Shown here: positions 1-8,500 of the stretch, piece after piece
Layout of the letters: the number at the start of each line of letters is the position of its first letter
How positions within the stretch are numbered: the first letter of the stretch is position 1
Translations under genes and position numbers: made by a program
From: Bacteroidia bacterium
Lineage (GTDB): Bacteria; Bacteroidota; Bacteroidia; AKYH767-A; OLB10
Assembly (NCBI GenBank): GCA_025450095.1
Contig: JANWID010000283.1
Span: 1 to 28,117 of the forward strand
Direction of reading: 5' to 3'
Length of the DNA: 28,117 nucleotides
The notes under the pieces: generated by a model
The model's input: the letters and a program-made list of their open reading frames with translations, nothing else
The model's database searches: none
Told to the model about the DNA's origin: nothing

Positions 1-3000
1 TTGATCCTTTCGGGGATATAGGAATTATTGAAGTTCCCACAACCGAGGCTCAGCGTGAAATACTGGTTAATGTTATGTTCGGTGGTGATAATGCCAACAG
101 AGCTTATAACGAGTCGGTAACATTGCACCTGGAAGGATCCTTCAGTTTCGGAGCATTGAAAACAGCCATTGCCGGTATAATTGAAAGACATGATGCTTTG
201 CGTTCTGTTTTTAGTGATGATGGTTTAAGGATGATGATTCGCCCTGCTGCCGAAGTTCCTGTGGAATTTATCGACGTATCGGAATTACCCGGGCAACAGG
301 CTGATGATCGTATTAAAAATATCCTGGATAATGAAGCAGATACCGTTTTTAATTTGCAGAAAGGTCCGTTAGGTCAAATCAAACTGATACGAATTTCGCA
401 GAATAAACACAAACTTGTATTAACATTCCACCACATCATCTGTGATGGATGGTCGCTGGGGATAATGATGCAGGACCTGGGACGTATGTATTCAGCCGTT
501 ACTAAAGGAGAAATTTTGAAACAGGAAGTAGCTCCATCTTTTGCGGAATATGCCGATGATGAAATAAAATTTAACGAAAGCCAGGCACACCACGAAAGTG
601 AGAATTTCTGGCTGAACCAGTATAGCGATAATATTCCGCAGATGGAACTTCCGCTTAATAAGCAACGTCCTTCGTTACGTACATATAATGCTCAGCGCAT
701 AGATCTGGAAGCGGATAGAGAGATAATCCGTACACTTAAAAAAATTGGTTCAGCATCCGGTGTTTCATTTATCGCCGCACTGACAACAGCATTTGAAATT
801 TTTCTGTATCGCATAACAGGAAACAATGATGTGGTAGTCGGGCTTGCAGCAGCCGGGCAATCTGCTGCAGGGAAATACAATCTTGTCGGACATTGTGTCA
901 ACCTGTTACCGTTACGAAGTCATGTTAACCCGGAACTTTCTTACCGGGAATATCTTAAATTAAGAAAGCCCCAGATACTGGATGCATACGATCACCAACG
1001 TTATACATTTGGAAGTCTGATCCGCAAGCTGAACATTCCACGTGATCCCGCAAGGATTCCTTTAGTTCCTGTTTCATTTAACGTTGATCTGGGTATTACT
1101 GATGGTGTTTCATTTGAAGGTTGTACATACCGGTTTACTACCAATCCCAGGAAATTTGAAAATTTTGAAATTTTTATTAATGCAGCCGGAAACGGTGATG
1201 AGTTAATTCTGGAATGTACATTCAACACCGACCTGTTTACTCCTGAAATGATACAGCTTCGGCTGGATGAATTTGTTGAGCTTTTAAAAAACATTTCTGT
1301 TTCTCCTGATAAACCGTTGGGAAGCCTGAATATTCTCACCACATGGGAAAAGCAAAAGATTTTTAATGAATGGCAGGGGAAAGCCCGGCCGTTCAGCAGT
1401 GAAAAATGTATTCACCATTTGTTTGAAAAGGTTGCAAAGGAAAATCCAGGTAAAACCGCTCTCAATTTCGGATCGAAGAAAGTTACGTACAGCGAACTGA
1501 ATCATGCTGCGGATGTAATGGCAAATTATCTGTCGGGAAAAGGAGTAGGTCCTGATATTTTGGTGGGATTGTTCATGGAGCGCACACCGGAGCTTATAAT
1601 AACAATGTTAGGTGTACTCAAAGCAGGAGGAGCATATGTACCCTTGGATCTTACCAATCCTGCTGAAAGGATCAGTTATATTTTAGATGATACAAAAGCG
1701 CCTTTCCTGGTTACGCAGAAAAAACTGGTATCCGGACTTTCCATCTCCTCTGACAAATTAATTTTTATTGAGGATATTGATACTGCTTCTCCAATTAAAG
1801 AGCCTGGTAATTTAAAAAGCAATCCGGGTGATCTTGCATATATCATTTATACATCCGGTTCCACTGGTCAACCTAAAGGGGTTGCTATCGAACACCGGTC
1901 ACTCGTGAACTATATTGAATTTTGCAATCACTACTATTTTGGTGATCACGAAACAGGTAATTTTGGATTATACAGTTCCATTTCATTTGATCTTACCGTT
2001 ACCAGTATATTTTGTTCACTGACACGGGGTAAATCACTGACAATATTCGGACAGGATGAAGAAATTCCTGATATCTTAAAAAAGAGTTTTGGTACAGATA
2101 CCGTTGTTGATAATATCAAATTAACTCCTGCTCACGTTATGGTGCTGGAAAGTATGGGACTGAAGACAGGGAAAATTACCAAAGCTATTGTTGGTGGAGA
2201 AGAATTGTTACCACGACATGTTGAAATCCTTCGTACCATTAACCCGGATATTGAAATAGTTAATGAATACGGTCCTACAGAAGCAACAGTTGGTTGTATC
2301 ATTAAAGATGTGGATGATCCCGGAGATGCAACAACTATTGGTAAACCCATTTACAATACGGAAATATTTATTCTTGATAATAATTTTCAACCGGTACCAC
2401 CCGGAATTACCGGCAAACTTTTTATAGGCGGAGCCGGACTTGCAAGATATTATCACAACAGGTCTGAATTAACAGATCAGAAATTTCAGATACTCACGCT
2501 GAATGATGAGGGAGTACGGGTTTATGATTCCGGAGACCTGGCGGCTTACCGGTTTAATGGCGATATTTCATTTTTTGGAAGAATCGATAACCAGGTAAAG
2601 ATCCGTGGTTACAGGATCGAGCTTGGCGAAATTGAATCGGCAATTTCAAAGTTGGAGAATGTAAAGGAACAGATTGCTGTTGTGAGGGAAGATGTTCCGG
2701 GTGATAAAAGGATCATATCATACATTGTACCCTCAGAAAATAGCAATCCTCAATCACGTCAGCTGCGTGAAGTGTTGATCCAGAAATTGCCCTCTTACAT
2801 GATTCCAGCGGATTTTGTTTTCCTGGAAAAAATGCCATTAACCGTTAACGGCAAGATCGATCAAAAGCAACTGCCTGCACCAGGTTTAGTTAAAGAAATT
2901 ACAGAATCCGATGCCAGGGAACCACAAACTCCATTTGAACAGGTGCTCGCCAATATCTGGTGTGATGTATTAAATGTTGAGCGTGTAGGCCGTGCCGATA

Positions 3001-3974
3001 ATTTTTTCGAATTGGGTGGTCATTCCATTCTTGGAGTGAAAATGTTGAACGAAGTTGAAAAACAACTCGGAGCTAAAGTCAATTTGTCAATGCTGTTTAC
3101 TGCCTCCACAGTTGAAGAGCTTGCAAGGCTGATAAACAAAGAAGGACCTGTTAAGCCATTGTCGTGCCTGGTACCGCTGCAGACAAAAGGATCAAAGCCT
3201 CCGTTATTTTGCATTCATATGCACAACGGAAATGTGAATCGCTGGCGGGTAATGATCAAACATCTTGGTAACGATCAGCCCGTATATGCAATTCAACCTC
3301 TTGGACTTGATATCCACCAGGAGCCACACCGTTCGATTGAGGAAATGGCCGAATATTATCTCACCATTGTTAAATCAGTTCAACGTGAAGGTCCATACAA
3401 TTTGATTGGTTTATGCTTCAGTGGAATGGTTGTGTATGAGATGGCAGCACGTCTCCTGCAAAAAGGTGAACAAGTCAGTTTCCTTGGGATGGTAAACAAT
3501 TATGCACCACCCGAAAGTTTTTTAAATTACAGGATTCAGACAGGATTGCATAAGTTCATGCAGATGCAAACTCAGGACAAAGTAAATTTTGCAATGAACA
3601 AAGCCCGTTCAATCGTGGATAAAGTATTAGTAAAAGCAAAGCTGAAAACCCAGGGAACAAATCATCATGTTGAAGAGGTTCAGATTGATGAACCGGTTCA
3701 GGAGATTGGTCATGATTTAAGGACAATTCATTCACTTGCATTACTGCATTATCACCCGGTAATTCATTTTAATGGTGACCTGGTCATTTTCAGAAATTCG
3801 GGACCGGTGGAATACCCTTACAATGAATATCTTGGGTGGGACCGTCTGGTTGAAGGCAAAATCCAAACTCATATCATCGACGGAAGTGATAATGATACCA
3901 TTATAACCGATGAACCTTATAACTCAGTATTGTCCTGTCTTATAAGGGATTACCTAAATGGTAAACAGGTCTGA
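1..3974 (+). CDS. Nonribosomal peptide synthetase, terminal C-A-T-TE module (5' partial)
   Basis: This is the last module of a peptide assembly line. The frame is open to the left edge (codons from base 3), so earlier modules lie outside. Residues below count from the Met at base 75. The condensation domain has an intact HHxxxDG (H119, H120, D124). The adenylation domain has YTSGSTG at 592-598, EYGPTE at 731-736, a YDSGDL motif and the C-terminal Lys (K927). Aligning it by eye to GrsA gives the pocket code D-L-T-K-I-G-E-V-G-K (D639, L640, T643, K682, I705, G707, E731, V739, G740, K927), the type I remember for L-Asn. The carrier domain has LGGHS with the phosphopantetheine Ser at S984. A type I thioesterase fold follows, with GLCFSG at 1112-1117. 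Its nucleophile position is Cys1114, the usual Asp position is N1141 and the usual His position is D1274. The function call is firm; substrate and release mechanism are inference. Confidence 0.95.
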   Translation, partial: DPFGDIGIIEVPTTEAQREILVNVMFGGDNANRAYNESVTLHLEGSFSFGALKTAIAGIIERHDALRSVFSDDGLRMMIRPAAEVPVEFIDVSELPGQQADDRIKNILDNEADTVFNLQKGPLGQIKLIRISQNKHKLVLTFHHIICDGWSLGIMMQDLGRMYSAVTKGEILKQEVAPSFAEYADDEIKFNESQAHHESENFWLNQYSDNIPQMELPLNKQRPSLRTYNAQRIDLEADREIIRTLKKIGSASGVSFIAALTTAFEIFLYRITGNNDVVVGLAAAGQSAAGKYNLVGHCVNLLPLRSHVNPELSYREYLKLRKPQILDAYDHQRYTFGSLIRKLNIPRDPARIPLVPVSFNVDLGITDGVSFEGCTYRFTTNPRKFENFEIFINAAGNGDELILECTFNTDLFTPEMIQLRLDEFVELLKNISVSPDKPLGSLNILTTWEKQKIFNEWQGKARPFSSEKCIHHLFEKVAKENPGKTALNFGSKKVTYSELNHAADVMANYLSGKGVGPDILVGLFMERTPELIITMLGVLKAGGAYVPLDLTNPAERISYILDDTKAPFLVTQKKLVSGLSISSDKLIFIEDIDTASPIKEPGNLKSNPGDLAYIIYTSGSTGQPKGVAIEHRSLVNYIEFCNHYYFGDHETGNFGLYSSISFDLTVTSIFCSLTRGKSLTIFGQDEEIPDILKKSFGTDTVVDNIKLTPAHVMVLESMGLKTGKITKAIVGGEELLPRHVEILRTINPDIEIVNEYGPTEATVGCIIKDVDDPGDATTIGKPIYNTEIFILDNNFQPVPPGITGKLFIGGAGLARYYHNRSELTDQKFQILTLNDEGVRVYDSGDLAAYRFNGDISFFGRIDNQVKIRGYRIELGEIESAISKLENVKEQIAVVREDVPGDKRIISYIVPSENSNPQSRQLREVLIQKLPSYMIPADFVFLEKMPLTVNGKIDQKQLPAPGLVKEITESDAREPQTPFEQVLANIWCDVLNVERVGRADNFFELGGHSILGVKMLNEVEKQLGAKVNLSMLFTASTVEELARLINKEGPVKPLSCLVPLQTKGSKPPLFCIHMHNGNVNRWRVMIKHLGNDQPVYAIQPLGLDIHQEPHRSIEEMAEYYLTIVKSVQREGPYNLIGLCFSGMVVYEMAARLLQKGEQVSFLGMVNNYAPPESFLNYRIQTGLHKFMQMQTQDKVNFAMNKARSIVDKVLVKAKLKTQGTNHHVEEVQIDEPVQEIGHDLRTIHSLALLHYHPVIHFNGDLVIFRNSGPVEYPYNEYLGWDRLVEGKIQTHIIDGSDNDTIITDEPYNSVLSCLIRDYLNGKQV

Positions 3975-3987
3975 ATTCCCGGTTTCG

Positions 3988-4018
3988 TTGTAGGGATAAG
4001 GTAAAAATACTATATTCG
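3988..4018 (+). promoter_or_regulatory. Candidate Bacteroidota-type promoter for the phosphopantetheinyl transferase gene
   Basis: TTG at 3988-3990 is followed after 20 bases by TATATTCG at 4011-4018. This fits the TTTG / TAnnTTTG sigma pattern of Bacteroidota with one mismatch in the -7 box. The start codon is 18 bases further on. It would let the transferase be expressed apart from the NRPS gene that ends at 3974. It was found by eye only. Confidence 0.4.
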
Positions 4019-4036
4019 TGACCTGAATTCCTGTTA

Positions 4037-4798
4037 ATGAAACTTCACTTTAGAGACCTTTCTGGTTTAAACAGGGAGCACAAACTGCCTCAATCCGGTA
4101 CACACCATGAGGAAGTTCACGTGTGGACTCATTCAATACATTTCGATGATCCGTTTTTACGTGAAGCGCCGTACCTGCTTTCAGCTGAGGAAATGGCTCG
4201 TGCTGCAAAATATCATTTTGAAAAGGACAAAAGAGTTTACGAAGCCGGTCATGTACTGATACGGAAAATACTTTCACATTATACAGGCATTGAAGCGTCG
4301 AAACTTGATATGACTCCGATTGTGAATCGCAAACCTGAGTTGTTGAATTCACCATTTAAATTACACTTTAATATTTCGCATTCTGGTGGAAAAATCCTGG
4401 TGGCAGTTGGCTTTTTATCAGATGTAGGTGTGGATGTTGAAAAAATCGTTCCTGATTTTGATATGGACGGTTTTGCCGAAGCTAATTATCATTCAAATGA
4501 AGTTTCGCATTTCCACTCCATGGACAATAATGAAGAAACCGATTATTTTTACCGGATCTGGACCCGCAAGGAAGCATGGTTGAAGCTCACCGGAGAAGGT
4601 ATAAACGATAAGCTTAAAGATCTTGATTTTTCCGGAAAGGAAAATAAATCTGCCCTTCCACCTCATGGTCATCATGACTTATACATGACTTCATGGAAAG
4701 AAGATCCCGATTATATGGCAACGCTTGCTGCATATACGGATCCAAAAAAATACCGCTTTTTTGTATCGGACCTGCTCGTTTCAGAAAGTATTATCTGA
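4037..4798 (+). CDS. 4'-phosphopantetheinyl transferase, Sfp/Gsp type
   Basis: The enzyme moves the phosphopantetheine arm of CoA onto the Ser of carrier domains, turning apo carriers into active ones. The 253-residue length fits the two-lobed Sfp family. The magnesium/CoA motif VGVDVE lies at 130-135 (D133, E135), and the second signature, W175-x-x-K178-E179-A-W-x-K183, is complete. A conserved-looking NRKPEL segment precedes an HFNISHSG motif, as in Sfp homologues. It begins 62 bases after the NRPS stop on the same strand, so the NRPS carrier domain (S984) is the obvious partner. It could also serve fatty-acid ACP if no AcpS exists elsewhere, which cannot be judged here. The ATG at 4037 is used; no better upstream start is seen. 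Confidence 0.93.
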   Translation: MKLHFRDLSGLNREHKLPQSGTHHEEVHVWTHSIHFDDPFLREAPYLLSAEEMARAAKYHFEKDKRVYEAGHVLIRKILSHYTGIEASKLDMTPIVNRKPELLNSPFKLHFNISHSGGKILVAVGFLSDVGVDVEKIVPDFDMDGFAEANYHSNEVSHFHSMDNNEETDYFYRIWTRKEAWLKLTGEGINDKLKDLDFSGKENKSALPPHGHHDLYMTSWKEDPDYMATLAAYTDPKKYRFFVSDLLVSESII

Positions 4799-4853
4799 AC
4801 ATTTTGTAATTCGACATCAATAATTAAACAATCATCATTCATTATAAATATTT

Positions 4854-6266
4854 ATGAGCCAAGGATCAAAATTTCTTCATGACGTTCATGCCTATTTTGA
4901 TAAAGCAGCAGCATTTACTAATCATCCCAAAGGAGTGCTTCACCAGATCAAAATCTGCAACAGTATTTACAAATTCAATTTCCCGGTTGAAATCAATGGC
5001 GATGTACAAACCATCCAGGGAATCAGGGTACAACATAGCCAGCATAAATCTCCGACAAAAGGAGGTATTCGTTACAGTGATTTTGTAGATGAACAGGAAG
5101 TAGAAGCGCTTGCAACCCTGATGACTTTTAAATGTGCTATCGTTGATGTTCCTTTCGGAGGAGCGAAAGGTGGCATAAAGATCAATCCTGCAAAATATCA
5201 GTTAAAGGACCTTGAAAGGATTACACGCCGTTATGCTTCCGAGTTGATCAAGAAAAACCTGATAGGCCCCGGAATTGATGTGCCTGCTCCTGACTATGGT
5301 TCCGGTCCCCGCGAAATGGCATGGATTGCGGATACGTTTGCAACATTTCACTTTGATGATATAAATGCCTTGGGATGTGTAACCGGGAAACCACTCGGGC
5401 AGGGAGGTATCCAGGGAAGAACCGAAGCTACCGGTATGGGACTTTATTTTGGGTTACGGGAAGCTATGCGCAATAAAGAAGATATGAAAGCGCTGGGACT
5501 TAAGCCTGGAGTCGATGGTAAGAAAATAATTGTGCAGGGACTGGGGAACGTTGGATATTATTCCGGTAAGTTCTGCCAGGATGGTGGTGGCGTGATTGTG
5601 GGAATCTCTGAACGCGAAGGCGGAATTTATAATCCCAAAGGACTTGATGTTGAAAAAGTATTTAAACACCGTTCTGAAACAAAATCAATTCTCAATTTCC
5701 CGGGAGCAAAAAGCTATAAGAACTCCATGGAGCTGCTCGAAATGGAATGTGATGTTTTGATTCCTGCTGCATTGGAGAATCAAATTACAAAAGAAAATGC
5801 GTCACGTATTAAAGCGAAAATAATCGCTGAAGGTGCAAACGGTCCTGTTACTAAAGAAGCAGAAGAAATATTAAATAAAAAAGGAATAGTGATAATACCC
5901 GACTTGTACCTGAACGCAGGTGGTGTTACTGTTTCTTACTTTGAGTGGCTGAAGAATCTTTCGCATGTACGCTTTGGCAGGATGGAGAAACGGTTCCAGG
6001 AAATTCAAACCAATACCATTTTGGGCGCTGTTGAAAAAATTGCCGGCAAGAAAATGGATGCTAAAGAACGTGCACTTATCGTTCATGGTGCTGATGAACG
6101 TGACCTGGTAAGCTCAGGACTGGAAGAAACCATGATCGCTGCATTCAATGAAATCAGGAATATTAAGAATGGTAATAAGAATATCAATGATCTTCGCACT
6201 GCTGCGTTTGTAAGCGGAATTAATAAAGTCGCTGCAAGCTATGGTGCATTGGGCTTCTGGCCATAA
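4854..6266 (+). CDS. gdhA: Glu/Leu/Phe/Val dehydrogenase (glutamate dehydrogenase-like)
   Basis: This is an NAD(P)-dependent oxidative deamination enzyme, most likely glutamate to 2-oxoglutarate plus ammonia. The 470-residue protein has the family landmarks in order: KGGIRY with the substrate Lys region, the MTFKCA...VPFGGAKGG catalytic block, PAPD with the catalytic Asp, the GRTEATG link, and the dinucleotide fold GLGNVG at 229-234. EGANGP and LNAGGVTVSYFEW follow. GLGNVG replaces the more common GFGNVG. Substrate choice among Glu, Leu, Phe and Val cannot be proved from motifs seen by eye; Glu is the likeliest default. The gene stands alone and ends at a strong hairpin terminator, so it is probably a single unit, although it shares a strand with the NRPS genes. 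Confidence 0.88.
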   Translation: MSQGSKFLHDVHAYFDKAAAFTNHPKGVLHQIKICNSIYKFNFPVEINGDVQTIQGIRVQHSQHKSPTKGGIRYSDFVDEQEVEALATLMTFKCAIVDVPFGGAKGGIKINPAKYQLKDLERITRRYASELIKKNLIGPGIDVPAPDYGSGPREMAWIADTFATFHFDDINALGCVTGKPLGQGGIQGRTEATGMGLYFGLREAMRNKEDMKALGLKPGVDGKKIIVQGLGNVGYYSGKFCQDGGGVIVGISEREGGIYNPKGLDVEKVFKHRSETKSILNFPGAKSYKNSMELLEMECDVLIPAALENQITKENASRIKAKIIAEGANGPVTKEAEEILNKKGIVIIPDLYLNAGGVTVSYFEWLKNLSHVRFGRMEKRFQEIQTNTILGAVEKIAGKKMDAKERALIVHGADERDLVSSGLEETMIAAFNEIRNIKNGNKNINDLRTAAFVSGINKVAASYGALGFWP

Positions 6267-6282
6267 GATTAAAAGAACACTT

Positions 6283-6313
6283 AAAGCCGGTTCGTTGGAC
6301 CGGCTTTTTTTTT
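6283..6313 (+). terminator. Rho-independent terminator of the dehydrogenase gene
   Basis: A perfect 9-bp stem, AAAGCCGGT (6283-6291) with ACCGGCTTT (6299-6307), closes a 7-base loop. It runs into nine T residues at 6305-6313. It lies 16 bases past the stop codon. The rest of the gap up to 6495 shows no gene or clear signal. Confidence 0.93.
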
Positions 6314-6495
6314 GCCATTTTAAAGTTCATTCTCTAATGGCAGCTTTTATGGATGGAGCTGGTTGTCGAAAAAGTATTGCAACAGTTTTTTTCCTTAATT
6401 GCAAAACCCCTGGCAACAAAATAAAGTTCAGAATAATCATTATATAAAAAGAGTGGTTTTCAGTAAAATAAATTTTGGTGAAATAATGCCCTGGG

Positions 6496-8379
6496 TTATT
6501 CTTCCACTACAGCACCACCTTTATATAATTGACGGCTGTATTTTTCAGACGGTGATTTAATAAAAGGCCCCAGTCCTAATTTATCCCATAAACTGTCGAT
6601 CTTTTCAATTGTCTGTGCGTCTGAAGCTAATATATTAGGCCAGTCACGTGTAAAACCATCGAGTTCTTTTGTCTTACGTGTACCATCAAAAGCAATATTA
6701 TTGTCAATAATAATATGATCTCGTCTGGGGTCCACATTATTGGTAAAACGCCATACTGAATCTGCGATATCCATTATTTCTAAAGTTTGCTCAAGAAAAA
6801 GCAATACTTTAATATGTTGCATTTCGGGAATTTTAAAAAGCCGGGAAGCCATCTCACGGACCTGGTGCTTTCGTGATTTATTAATGGCAATGATTCCTAA
6901 TGAAATTCCCGATTCACATAATGAAAAATTGACGGCAGTAATTTCAGGGAATTGCGACATCAGCATACCGGGATCAGGAATGACAATGGATTTATTCATT
7001 TGATTCCTGAAAGCAAGTTCTTCAGGATGTTTTCGCGTAGCATCAATACCCATTTTTCCTCCGAAAGCCATTGTTGAGCAGGAATGGTCCAGCACATCGG
7101 CTGGCCCCTGTGAAAAAACGAAATCGTAAGCGGGATCTGTATTTTCAGAAATATAGCGCGCTACTTCAATGTTATCATGAATGTTCACGTCTCCATCTAC
7201 CACGATCATCATTTTAGTAAACATCATCTGTCCTGCCCCCCAAAGAGAATTCATCACCTTCAAAGCCTGACCCGGATAATCTTTATTGATCTTAACAATA
7301 ACGAGATTATGAAACACACCTTCAACCGGTAATACCATATCCACAATTTCGGGGACCATGGTCATTTTTATGGGTGCAAGGAATATGCGTTCCGTTGCTT
7401 TACCGATCCATGCATCTTCCTGCGGGGGAATTCCAACAATGGTGGCGGGATAAATTGCATTTTTCCGGTGTGTGATTGCGGTAATATGAAACTGCGGGTA
7501 ATAATCCGCAAGTGAATAATATCCGGTGTGATCACCGAAAGGACCTTCCAGGATATATACTTCATTGGGATCGATAAAACCTTCAATGATAATTTCAGCA
7601 TCCGATGGAACCCACATGTCCTGCGTGAGACATTTTACAAGTTCCACACGTTTTTTCCGAATGAATCCGGCAAGCATAAATTCATCAACGCCGTCCGGCA
7701 GTGGGGCAGTAGCACAATAAGTACATACCGGATCACCTCCCAGTGAGATCACCACTGGCATTTGTATACCCAGTTTTTTGTATTCATTGAAATGACGCGC
7801 TGAAACTTTATGACGGTGCCAATGCATGGCAGTAAGCACAGGACCGAATACCTGCATGCGGTAAAGTCCTACATTTCTGATTCCTGTGTTAGGATCTTTA
7901 GTCTGAATCACAGGAAGGGTAAGAAAAGGTCCGCCATCTTCCGGCCAGCATTTTAACACCGGAAACCTGGTAATGTCAGGTGCCTTCATTACAACTTCCT
8001 GGCATGCTCCACGTCCTTTTACCTGGCGGGGCATCCAGGAAGCAACTTCACTTAGTTGTGGCAATAGTTTTAATTTTTCAAGGAAACTGTTTTTTGGTGA
8101 AGTAAAAGTTTTGAAAAGATTTTCAATATCTAAAGCTATATCATCCAGTTTATTTACTCCTAACGCCATGGCCATACGTTTTTCAGTACCCATAGCATTG
8201 ATTAATAAGGGAAAATCATACCCCGTATTTTCAAATAAAAGTGCCGGACCGTATTGTTTCGAAACGCGATCGGTGATTTCAGTTATTTCAAGATGAGGAT
8301 TCACATATTCGCGAATGCGGACAAGCTCTCCTGCGGATTCAAGCACCTGGATAAAATGGTTCAGATCACGGTATGCCAT
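6496..8379 (-). CDS. UbiD-family decarboxylase (menaquinone biosynthesis type)
   Basis: UbiD enzymes use prenylated FMN to decarboxylate aromatic or unsaturated acids. In Bacteroidota, members of about this size are usually annotated as menaquinone-pathway decarboxylases. The protein starts MAYRDLNHFIQ, typical of the family, so I take the ATG at 8379 (627 residues) rather than the one 12 codons upstream at 8415, which adds an unlike leader. Family blocks are visible: RNVGLYRMQVF followed by HWHRHK, the SLGGDP segment, the acidic EIIIEG, and EGPFGDHTGYYS, which carry the Arg and Glu residues of the prFMN site. The enzyme needs a UbiX-type flavin prenyltransferase, not present here. The physiological substrate is not shown by the sequence. 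The gene faces the dehydrogenase gene and appears monocistronic. Confidence 0.88.
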   Translation of the reverse strand: MAYRDLNHFIQVLESAGELVRIREYVNPHLEITEITDRVSKQYGPALLFENTGYDFPLLINAMGTEKRMAMALGVNKLDDIALDIENLFKTFTSPKNSFLEKLKLLPQLSEVASWMPRQVKGRGACQEVVMKAPDITRFPVLKCWPEDGGPFLTLPVIQTKDPNTGIRNVGLYRMQVFGPVLTAMHWHRHKVSARHFNEYKKLGIQMPVVISLGGDPVCTYCATAPLPDGVDEFMLAGFIRKKRVELVKCLTQDMWVPSDAEIIIEGFIDPNEVYILEGPFGDHTGYYSLADYYPQFHITAITHRKNAIYPATIVGIPPQEDAWIGKATERIFLAPIKMTMVPEIVDMVLPVEGVFHNLVIVKINKDYPGQALKVMNSLWGAGQMMFTKMMIVVDGDVNIHDNIEVARYISENTDPAYDFVFSQGPADVLDHSCSTMAFGGKMGIDATRKHPEELAFRNQMNKSIVIPDPGMLMSQFPEITAVNFSLCESGISLGIIAINKSRKHQVREMASRLFKIPEMQHIKVLLFLEQTLEIMDIADSVWRFTNNVDPRRDHIIIDNNIAFDGTRKTKELDGFTRDWPNILASDAQTIEKIDSLWDKLGLGPFIKSPSEKYSRQLYKGGAVVEE

Positions 8380-8467
8380 ATTTGAAAAATAACTGTAAAG
8401 ATAACAACTGAACAAGCATTAAAGTTCGTATGCTAGTTGAAGCAGGACCAGTTCAAGTGAACAGGCA

Positions 8468-8494
8468 ATAAAAAAAGCAGCTATATGCTGCTTT
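8468..8494 (-). terminator. Rho-independent terminator of the citrate synthase operon
   Basis: On the minus strand, AAAGCAGC pairs with GCTGCTTT (bases 8487-8494 and 8474-8481) across a 5-base loop, and the transcript then runs into a stretch of T residues. It begins six bases past the citrate synthase stop codon. Confidence 0.88.
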
Positions 8495-8500
8495 CATTGT

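Noticed and set aside
4050..4355. Minus-strand open frame of 101 codons
   Set aside because: It is antisense to the phosphopantetheinyl transferase, which has complete motifs; this frame has none.
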